Assembly (NCBI GenBank): GCA_903813345.2
Contig: CAIIXF020000002.1
Coordinates: 11,926,150-11,990,149, forward strand
DNA length: 64,000 nt
Direction: 5' to 3'
Source of the DNA: Owenia fusiformis
Lineage: Eukaryota > Annelida > Polychaeta > Sabellida > Oweniidae
A program made the translations under genes and the position numbers. Below are positions 26,301 through 38,300 of this stretch, piece by piece; the first letter of the stretch is position 1, and each line of letters begins with the position of its first letter. A model generated the notes under the pieces. That model was given only the letters and a program-made list of their open reading frames with translations, did not search any database and was not told the origin of the DNA.

Positions 26301-29300
26301 ACTGGTGATATCAGCATTCAACAATGAAAATTAGGAGCAGCACAATGGAAACAATGCCTTCAGAGAGTACAGATGATAATCTTGAACAAATCAGTTTCAT
26401 ATTCAATTTGATCTCAGTCATTTAATCTTAAAAAATATGAATATACAATACTCCCGTAAATATAAGACACAACGTGATAAACTTTCTCTGATCCTCAATG
26501 GTGATAAAACATTAAGTAGAGCTGAGAATCTGATTGTTTTAAAGTGCAGTGCCATTTTCTTCGAGAGATGTGTAAATGTCTGAAATCCTCCACAAAACAA
26601 TTTTTATCTTATTGTATCTCATTTATTTTAATCAATAGTATTGATTGAATACATTGTATATTGTAATTGTAGAACGTGGCTAATAATGCTAAAAGCACAG
26701 CCACTAACACTGTATTTTTGTATTGTATTCTTTGTACAAATGAATAACTTAATAAAAAAAAAAAAAAAATTTAATCTTACCTCCAAAGTAGGACAATCTG
26801 CTTTGCTGCGGATCATAGTGGTTGGAATATCAGAATCTATATATTCATCATCAAGGTCTACTACATAGGCCATTCTGTGGGGCAGGAACAGTTCATTCCT
26901 CTCAGGTAAGTTCTTCTTGAACACAACTCTGTAGATACTGCGTCCTAGTGGTAAAGAAAGCAATGGTTTGTTACTCTTTTTGTCAACAATAGGCAAGGCA
27001 TGAACATGCAAAATGTCACCATCTATCATCTGTTACAAATGCTGAATGCCAAACACCAACTGGTGCTACAAAAAAAGTTGGAGATCATAAAAATTTGTCA
27101 CTGATAACATACTGGCAAAGTTTATTGAAATCTTTCAATTCAGCTTGGCTCTTTATGTCAGAACATAAAACTGGTCATATTTCAAAATAAAAAGACATCA
27201 AACTTATAAACAAACTAAGAAATATTTCCATATATTTAGTCTTTACCAAGTTTAGATTTGAAGTCAATCCTGTCCTCTTCATCTTCTTCCTCTTTCTCTT
27301 TGTGTTCACCTCTGAAATATTAAATACATTTAACAACATTAAGGCAAAAAGGGGAAAGAACAAAAAAGCATAAGAACTTCAACTTAGCCAGTCATAAGGA
27401 AAAAATCCCCAATTCAGTATTATAACTTAATCCTATTGCCTCTAAGACCTGAAAGTTTCAATGCAGTACCTTTAGTATTAACAACATAACGTTAAAAATA
27501 AAAAGTATGGTCCAAAAATGAAATACCGGGCTATAAAGTTATGATGTCTTACCTGGGAACTTTCATCTGACACTTGTCAACCAGGTGTTGAGTTGTAAAT
27601 GTGTCTTCTTGGAATAGAAAAAAACAGTTATATGTTGTCTAGCTACATTGTAGACATTGTCCAGTCAAAATATACATTCCTGAAAGTCCATTGGTGTACA
27701 AGTCTTGCAATACTGTACTGCAGATCAGGTCAAAAAGTGCAATGTTGCTACATTGTAGTCTTTGCTAAAAGTTATTCATATCACATTCACTTTACTCTTC
27801 CAAAGATTACTGTCAAGTTGCCATCATGGTGTTCAGCAAGACTGATAAGTCAATAATTGAGGCATGTTTCATTGAAAAGGGATGGAAGGGAGCAAGGATT
27901 GCTCTGGAATTCCCAGGGAAGAAGTGGAATAGAAGATCAATCAATAGAATCATCAAAAGGCTAGAGACAAAGGGATGCACTGATAGAAAGCCAGGGAGTG
28001 GTAGACCAAGAAGTGCCTGTACACAGGAGAACATTGACTATGTTGAAGAAATGATATCATCCCAAGAGGAACGACCAGGAATACACAAATCACAGCGGCA
28101 GATTGCTAAAGATTTGGGAGTTTGTCGTAGATCTGTTCAGAACATATGACCAAAAAACTTAACCTCAAGGCTTTTAAACGGATTAAGGTGTCTAGGCGTG
28201 ATGAAACTGTTAAACAGAAGAGAAAAACACGTTGCAAACGTCTGTATGACCGTCATTCAAAGGAGGATGTAAAACGCATCATGTTTACTGATGAAAAAGA
28301 CTTTACGTTGGAGATTGCAAGGAATAGACAAAAAGATGTTGTCTATGGTGTGAATAAGAAGGATATTCCAGTTTCCCGATTGTATCATGAGTGTTCAAGG
28401 TTTTCAAAAAAACTAATGGTTTCAGCAGGTGTCTCCTGGAATGGAAAGACTGGAATTTATTTTATAGACACTGAGAAAACCAAGGTGAATACTCATAGTT
28501 ACATAAAACTACTAGATGAAGGCCTTCTTCCAGACTGCCGCCAACTGTATCCTGACAACAACTACATTTTCCAGCAAGATGGGGCAACATCTCACACTAG
28601 TAAAATTGTGCAGGGGTCACACCTGCATTCATCAGAAAAGATGACTGGCCACCACAATCTCCAGATTGCAATGCAATGGATTACAGTATCTGGGACTCTC
28701 TTTCCGAGAAGGTTTATCAAGGCCGAAGGCAGAGGTTTAAAGAACAGGAATTGAAGGACCGTATTACCCAATGTTGGGAAGATATCTCCATGGAACAGAA
28801 AAGGAAGCTCATAAGTTCCTGGAAGAAAAGGCTTCGAGCAGTGTGTAGTGAGGATGGGGGCCCTATTGATCATTTATTTTAACTTTCAAGGTAAGATGTC
28901 ATAACTTTATAGCCCGGTGTTTCATTTTTGGACCATACTTTTTATTTTTAACGTTATGTTGTTAATACTAAAGGTATTGCATTGAAACTTTCAGGTCTTA
29001 GAGGCAATAGGATGAAGTTATAATACTGAAAGTTTCACTTATATACTACTAGTTTCTGAGATATTAACTCTCAAATTCGGGACGTTTTTTTTTATCCACC
29101 CGATATAAACATATCAAATCTGGAATAGACTCCTAATTTAAATTACACATTAACCATGTTAACAACTCAGAAATTCTTCAAACTTACGGTTTAGCTGTCA
29201 ACACCTCATCGAGAAACGTGTCTTCATCCTCTTTGATGTTGATCTCTGCCCGAACCTGCAAATGGAGAATGAACATTTACAAGGCTTGGGAGGATGACAG

Positions 29301-32300
29301 ATTCCGCTGTTAAAACTGGCCGAGTGATTAAATGCTTTTGACAGACAGTGTAATCGATAGGGATGGGACGGTTCGTTTCGGTTCGGTTCGGTTCGGTTTT
29401 TCGGATCATCAGCCGTCGGTTCGAGTTTTTCGGTTCGGTTCATTCATTTTAAGGATTTGTATTGATTGACATGATTAGTTGCTTTGTCTCTGACTTCACT
29501 GCTGACTGTCACTTTCTTTTAATAAGACGCCATATTTAAATGTATTGTGGGTGCGCACAAAATAATACCCTATATCGAACCTGCGCAAATATAAATTTGC
29601 GTTAATCTTTGTATCAATTATGCCACGTTATAACAATATTTTATAGATGGAATTTTATGTTATAGTATTTGATGAACAATACATATTATTTAGAATACAC
29701 GACTAAAGAATATAGTACCAGGGACCACATGATTGATTACCGAGGGATACGAATACGCGGATACGAATACGCGGATATGAATACGCGGATACGAAACGAG
29801 TGAGCTAGCAACAGACAAGACAGACAAGGTAGGGACTAGGAATATCAAAAATGTTGCTGTAAAACAGTGTTTTTAACTGTTTTATTGATACTTGACCAAT
29901 GAAATATTAATCCGAAAACGATCCAAAAAGCTGATCCAAAAGTAGGGCCGTGATCCGAAAACCGATCCGAAGGCTATGAACCGCGGTTTTCGGTATTTCG
30001 GTTATCCGTCCCACCCCTAGTAATCGATAGATAGAGCAGTTTTAATCAAATCAATATACGAGGGGTGATCCAAAAGTCTTGGACGCCCTGCTCTATTTTT
30101 GTTGGTTTTCGTTAAAATTACTTTAAACTTTCCAATAATAAAGACCAACAACCTAACTACTTTGTGTATTAATTTCATGGAGAAATGATATATTTTGTAT
30201 AGTTTTCTAGATAGTTTTCAATACAGAGACCCTGCCACCCGGAACGGTATTCGCACATGGCAACTTTCAGCCTTAAATGTTACCGCCATTTCACTTGTTT
30301 CGCAAGTCTTGACCACTATATTTTTTGAATTTTGAATGTTAAACCATGTTAGTTTAGTAGGCAACCAATTAATTGTGTTTTAATTATAATGTCACATATG
30401 ACAATGGCCGCACATGTCAAATTCTAAGAAAATGCCATCAGACAAGCAACCCTCATTCTGGTATCATTTTTGCTGCAAGATGGTTCCTGAAATGCAGAAC
30501 ACGAAAGAAATCAAAGTGGAACAAAGAATACTACAAGATATTTTGACTATTATTGACCTTGAGCAGCTACCATATGCACGATACAGTCTATCTATGGCTG
30601 CATGTAATTTTCTTCCTTTTCTCCAAGTTGAAAGGATGGTTGAAAGAAAATGTTTTTTACTCATTGAATGAGGTTTATAGTAGCACTCCAGCAGCATTTG
30701 TATCACATAAGCAATGACGGTTTCATAAATGTCTTCCATTCATTGGTAAAGTGGTTTGAAAAATGTGTTCAAATTCGTGGAAAATATGTTGAAAAGTATG
30801 TCTTAATATGTGAAGATGATGATGGCAGATGACACTCAGATTGAAAATCGAAAAGTCTCTCATATCATGGCTGGTGTTAGGTTGTGCACATGCACCTAAA
30901 GTATTTGCCATATTATAACAGTTGTGACGTGATTTGCTATATTTATATACCGTTCCGGGTGGCAGGGACCCGGTATTAAAAGATATGTAGAAAAGTAGCT
31001 AAAATATATTATTTTCTGTTGAAACTTATACATAAAGTTGTTAAGATGTTGATCTTTATTATCTGAAAGTTTCATGTGGTTATACTAAAAAATAGCAAAG
31101 TTAGAGCAGGGCGTCCAAGACTTTTGGATCACCCCTCGTACACTGCACAGTAGGGCTGGCATGGAACGGAACGGAATCGGAACGGAACGGAATTCGGAAC
31201 TTGGCTTCAGAATTCGGAACTTTCGGAATTTTTTAAAATAGTTCCTACTTCTCCCCTTAACTTCTCATTTTTGTTACCATTGGAACAGCAGTGTACAACT
31301 ATATATATATAAGTTATATTATGTTTATTAAATACAAACACAAACACTATCTAACTGCCAGAACAAGTGGTATAAATGTTCAAAACTAATGGCAAAATGT
31401 TAATGTCATTGCCTTCTTGGCACCTTGGCATACAACTGTTACTGTATATTGTCTTTCTTACAATAATTGTCTTTTCTTATGGGTACTGAATAGATATAAA
31501 ACAATCATACTTTATTTATTTCTATCATTCATTACATATAAAACAACTTTACCAAGTGAAAATGTTTAATAATTATATATATTTATTGATTTTGTTACAT
31601 AGTACTAGTTCACTATAGCGAGTTAGCGTGTCGCTATAACGATAAGTGAATGTTCTTAACGGAAAAAAAAAATTCTGAAAATTATCGGAATATGAGAAGG
31701 TAGGTCCGAAAGTCCGTTTCCGAAGGCAAAATCGGACGGTTCGGACAATAATTCCGTTCCGTGCCAGCCCTACTGCACGGATATAAACCCCATTAGGATT
31801 GTTGGTTCGTGGAAAACTATGTAAGGAATCTGTACGTGAAGTTGCTGTATACAGCCGAAAATACATTTCAGTCCAGCCCAGCTACTTGGTAGCACATGAA
31901 CTATATTGTGAATGATATTTTAAAAAGACCAGAAAATCAAACTGGGCCACATGGGACATAATCCCGGGATTACATAATAAGGATGCCATCTTGTCTTTTA
32001 TGCTTTTACCCCTTGCGTAATAGGTATCATTAGCCTCTTGATCTCAAATAAAATTGTTAATTGTGATTTATCAACAGAGTTGATTTTTTGATGAATCAAA
32101 GATAGAAGAAAACTTCTGTGATTTTAATTTTTGAAACAAAACAATAAATTGCTCAAAAGACCATGATAATATCATAATACCCATGTCTTCGTGCCTATAT
32201 CTACGCTTGTTTTCATAGGATGTTTCATTATAACAAAATGACGTGATTTTCCTTGAACTGCGATGACAAAAAGCGAGACAACGATCACAGACCAAATCAT

Positions 32301-35300
32301 TATCGTATGCCACCATTTTGTCCACTTTAACAAAAGTCATACACAATCCATTCCTGGTCATCTTGTATACTGAGATCATGTGCAAATATCCAGGACTATG
32401 TAAAGATCTTCGAAATGAATACCTACCTTTTCTAAGAGAGCATAATCGAGTCCCTTCACTAAATGTGTATGCTCCATATCACCTCCTAGATACTTGGATT
32501 CCTGGATCAGCTGTTTTCTTCTCTCTGCATAGTTCTCTCCCCTTGAAGTAAACCAATTAATTAAATGCACATACACCGTGATCAACTTATTATCAACCTA
32601 TTTCTATATCTGTTTGAGTATTTTTCATGGAATCTTTATTTTTATAAAGTTCTTATTTGGTTTTATTATTTTGATAAACCCTGTTTGTTTTACTATCTGT
32701 CCTGACAACGGTGGAATATGATGTAAACCCATTCCTAAATCTAGCTCTAATCAATTGAAAAATTATGAATGAAGGACTCATTATTTTATTTTTCTAGTGG
32801 AGAGAAATGGATATAAAACATTTTGGGTTTAGTTGTTAACTTACGCTTTAGCATCAGGTGCAACTGCTCTGTAATCAGCTGTGGTTGACACGACTTCATC
32901 TTCTTTCCCTGGCCCATCATCGCGTCTCTCCTTCGCCTGGATTAAATGAATAGCTAATTCATATAATATAAATGCTTCTCTGTGCCGTTGCCAGATTGCT
33001 TCGTTAGTTCATGTTTGAGCAATTAAATGGACACTGATTTTAACTCTATTTCCAACTATAATCAAGCATTATGAATAACACATTTTAGTGATGTAATGAT
33101 GACGTAGATCATCAACTTCAGTTAGAGTCATTCTCAGTGAGGCCGTTTTCTTTAAAATTCTCTAATATTGCGGGTGTTTGGGCATTCATTTGTGGTGGAA
33201 TACAATCGTTTTATTAATTTGCATGGTGAAACTTTTGGAATCAAAATTCAACTTAGTTTAGCCGAAATCTGAGGTTTATCAAAAACGAAAGAATCTTGAA
33301 TGAAGCTAGTTGCTGTAGCGTCATCCAGCTGTAGAAACAGTTATAATTCAGTAAATCAATATTTTTGAAGTTTCCCGATGGTTTATTTCATGCCTCGGGG
33401 ACATCAGTTGAAATGGAACTTAAATCAATTACCCCATTTGATTTATGCATACTGATCCACTGTAAATTAAACCACTGAAGATAATAGTACGAAGGTAGTG
33501 AACAGATTGACATGTTTGTTTGCTTTGCTGTGTCGGTAAGGAAACATGCCTATGACGTCATCAACTGTTCAAATTAAAACCAATCAATGAGGTCTTGAAT
33601 ATTTGTTTCAAGTTGTTCCTGAGGCGATACAATGTCACGCATGATAGCATTATCTTCAAAGAATCAAGAAGCAAAAAACATACTTCCAAAAAATGATGTA
33701 ATTTAACATCTGGGCTTTGTTCACTTGAGGGAAAAGTGAAACATAGAAGCAAGAAAAGAAATCTACTTTTTCTGTTTTTTCTTGCTAAAAAGCTGTGATT
33801 CTAATGAAAATTGATTATGATTTTAACAAAAGATTTTGTTGTTAGGAATGTTATAAGTTTATCCAGTGAAAAATAATTGAGAATTGAAAAAGAGATCAGG
33901 AAAAAAGAGGTGTATAGCTTGTTCAGTCTCAGCAACTAGTCTTTGCATTTTTTTGGACTTCGCTTCTTAAAAGAGAGCTTCGTCTTCACTCTTTCAGTTT
34001 ACAATAAATCTCAGTGTAGTAAATTTGAAATGGCTGTCACAGCTATGCATGTAGGGTATTATTGATTTTGTCTTCTTCCCACTTTACAGAAGACTGTTTT
34101 CATACTTTGGAGTGGATAGCTTTTAACACTCACCCTGTCCCTATATTTCTTTTCCAATTCTTTTTGACGTTCTTCTTCAACTTTCTTCAACCTGGCATAC
34201 ATCTTTTTCTTCTCTCGTCTCCTCTGTCCTGGGTCATTCTCTTCTGATGTAAATTCCTTTGGCATCCTACAAAGAATCTACACATAAATCCGTGCTCTTA
34301 CAAATCATTTTTGTTATGTGAGTAAATTCAAGAGTAATTAAGAAATATTCACCCATGAAAACCAATTGATTTAAGATAACCAGGGGTCCAGGTCAAACTT
34401 GAACTAGAAAAACAGCAACTCCAAGGAGTAGCAAATCCCACCGAACAAAACACATTTTGATAAAAAGCAAAGCTCCTTTGTCCCTAGACATCGGCATATA
34501 AAATCTGAACAAAGTCCATCCACTGGTAGTTGAGTTATCAAATATTACGTTTTTTTTTACCAAAAATGGTGGCCATTTTGAAATCAGGGGCCACCTTGGA
34601 AATGTCTTCTTAGCATAGCTCCTTTGTGTCTAGGCATCAGCATATAAAATTTGAACCCAATCCGTCCATTGGTATTTGAGTTATCAAAGATTATGTTCTT
34701 TTAAAAAAAATGGCAACCATTTTGAAATTCATATGCCATTTTGAAAATTCTTCCTCAAACAGAGCTACTGTGTCCCTAGGCATTATCATATAAAATTTAA
34801 AACAAATACGTTCGCTGGTATTAGAGTTATCAAAATTTTATGTTTTTTTTAACGAAAAATGGCCACCATTTTGAAATTCAGTGGCCATCTTGAAAATTCA
34901 TTTTTGAACAAAGCAGCTGTGTCCCTAGCCATCATCATATAAAATTTGAACCATATCCGTTCAATGGTATTTGAGTTATCAAAGATTATGTTTTTTTAAG
35001 GAAAAATTGCCGTCATTTTGAAATAAAGCGGCCATCTTAAAAATTCTTTGTCGAACATAGCAACTGTGTCCCTAGGCATTATCATATAAAATTTCAACCA
35101 AATCTGTTCACTGGTATTTGAGTTATCAAAGATTACAGTTTATACGAAAAATTGCCGCCATTTTGAAATTAAGTGGCCATCTTGAAATTTTTTTTTCCAA
35201 CATAGCTACTGTTTCCCTAAGCATCATCATATAAAATTTGAACCAAATCCATTGACTGTTATTTGATTTATCAAAGATTACATATTTTTACGAAAAATGG

Positions 35301-38300
35301 CCGATATTTTAATATTAAGTGGCCATCTTGAAAATCTCTTTTTGTGGGAAACTCCTTTGTCCCTAGGCATCAGCATATAAAATTTGAACCAAATCTGTCA
35401 ACTTGTATTTGAGTTATCAACAATTACATTATTTACGAAAAATGGCAGCCATTTTGAATTGAGCGGCCATATTGAAAATTCCTTCTCGAGCAGAGGTCCT
35501 ACACTCATAAGGCATAAGCCTATGAAATTTGATCTAAATCCGTCAACCGGTATTGGAGTTATCGCCCGGATGGACGGTCGAACAACGGCTTCTCTATATC
35601 CTCCTCGAACTTCATTCGGTGGGATAATGAGTAGATTGTTTATGAAACATTGTTGTTTTCTAAAACAGTGCTGTACAGCGCTGTAAAAACAGTACTGAAC
35701 TACACTGTTCAAAACAGGTGACGTTTAAATAGCACTATACATCGCTGTACAGTGCAGTGCTCACTGCAATGTTCAGAACACAGCGCTGCAAGATGATGTT
35801 GCGGATTGGGGGTGTAAGGCTCCATATTTGGTAAATGTGCTCTGTTCTAAACAGGAGTTTTACAAATACCAACTAGAAAATGGCAACTCCACGGAGAAGC
35901 AAATCCCAACGAACACTATATAAATCATCAATCTGTACAGTCACAATGTAATATTTACCATCTACTCTTACCTTCAATAAATATTTTAATCATTGTAGTA
36001 TCATGTAACAATACTTTCGAGTTAACTCTAAGTAATGGCAAATTTCTGCTCTAGTCAGCCATTTTGAATTTTCAGAGGCACAAATCAGAAAAACAATGCC
36101 ATTATTGTGATCTACTCTGAAATACCTTCAATTTGAGTATAATATAGCCATACTTTTAAGAGATCAGAAAATAATTGCAAAATCCCGCATTAGGGGGCCA
36201 TTTTGAATTTTTTGAGGCCCGAATCAGAAAAATGCTATAATATTTGCAATCTGCTCTAAATTGCCTTCTGCTCTAAATTGCCTTCCATTTGAGTAAAATA
36301 AAGCTATACTTAAAAACATCTCAAATCCGCCATTTACGGCCCCTGGGGATCAGGGTGAAAAACCCGGGATATATGTGAAATAGATAGATGTTGTTAATAT
36401 ACTACCAAAATTTCAAAATATAATATTTAAAAATCTCTCATTGTTAATTGGAAACTGGTCACCAGTGGCGTAGGAACAATGTACGCCAAACCGCCAGTGC
36501 GTAGTGTTGAAAAGTGAGAATAAAAAAGACTTTTTAACTTTCCTATGTTCTTTAGTCATATTTTCTCATTGTTTAAATTGTAAAAGTAATCTCGAGCAAA
36601 CTAGCCTAAAGAAATGTTTTGTGGATACCATATCATTATTGGTCTGTCTGGCAAATATCATTTAACAGATTGAATTCCCTTACCAACATGCTTTATTTCA
36701 TGAAAATCGAGCCACTATTGACTGTCTTATAAATACAATTTCGCCAAATATTCGTGAATCGCGTTCTCTTCACGAATTTGAGAGGAAAGTGTTTTTTTCA
36801 AAAACTACTTGATGAATACCTTTGACATTTTTTCTGCATTTTCCGTAATGCTTATGCTAACTATGGTATCATATAATTATAATGATGAACCTCTTTAAAT
36901 TTAGATGTATATTTTTTTTATTCTCCCCTACCCCAATTTTTCAATTTCACTATCGATTTATATTCCGTTGCTATGCAAAATCATAGACACGAAATTATAG
37001 TTAAGTCAACAATTATCTATTTCTTACTAAATCACTAATTGTTATTGGTAGTACTTTTTGAAATATGGATGTTAAAGACAAAAACAACTTGAAAATGCTG
37101 ATTATTCAATTACACGTTCCATTGATTTCAGTTCTAGAAAAGCGATAACCTAGTTTTTTTTCATTTGACAAATAATAGATTCTTGTTTTATAACATTTTT
37201 TGGCATCCCCTGAGTCACGTTGACCTCGATTTGACCTTTGTGGTGGGTGTATTTATTTGTTTCATTGATCACGAATGCGTTTCTTTATATCAATTGATCA
37301 AACTAGTTTCTTTAATCTGTACGTATTGTATTGCACGGTACACGATGGAATCCGACAATACTACATATCTTCAGATCTTAATTCAATTATTCGAAAATGA
37401 TTAAAAAATCTCTAATTGTTTTTGGAAATTGGTCGTCTCAATCGTTCGAGATATTAGCAAAGTGAGAATGATTTGTGTCGAGATTTAAAAGATAGGCTTT
37501 CCAAGGTGATTTTAAAAGATGAAAATCATTCGAACATTTTAAAGCACATTAAAAAGGTATCGGGGATTTAAAGCTTGCATATGAAATCGAAACGCCAACC
37601 TATACGTATGACCAATCGCCCATACAAATGCATCGCTTAAGTATTTCCGTTCACATTTAGGTTGTGAATATTGCAAGCTTGAAATCTCTGTTACCATAAA
37701 ATGACGTTTTACGAGCATAATATAGGCGTTTTGATATAGAATATTGACACAATTGTTTCATATTTTTTTGGCGGGATTTTTGGCGTAGTGTTGAATTTAC
37801 ACCTTCCTACGCCCCTGGTCACCTATATCATTCGAGAAAAGTAACATTTACATTTACATGAGAATTACGTGAGTTATGTCGAGATTTAAATGATCGGCTT
37901 TCCATGGTGATTTTATATGATGAAAAACATTTGACCATTTAAAGCACATTAGAAAGGTATTGCCATATAATGACATTTTACGAGCATAAAATGGGTGTTT
38001 TGATACAGAAGATTTGACACAATTGTTTCATTTTTTTTATCTATTTGGCGTAGTGTTGAATTTACACCTTCCTACACCCTAGATAAAGACCCTCTTAATA
38101 GCATACTTTCTCATGCATCTATACAAAGAAAAACAATTTCTTGAAATCTATGAGTTGAGAAATGGCTATGACAGGTCACACACATACTATGAATGATATT
38201 TATAGGATCATGATATAACAGAGGTTAAATACTGTAGATTGGGTTAATTTGGCGCTACTTAATTTGGCGATTTTGCCATTTTTGGCTTAATGGCAGCTAT

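Noticed and set aside
30414-30671. 85-codon ORF inside the mariner-like element as a transposase
   Set aside because: No helix-turn-helix or DDE/D motif is present, and it overlaps an antisense ORF of similar size.
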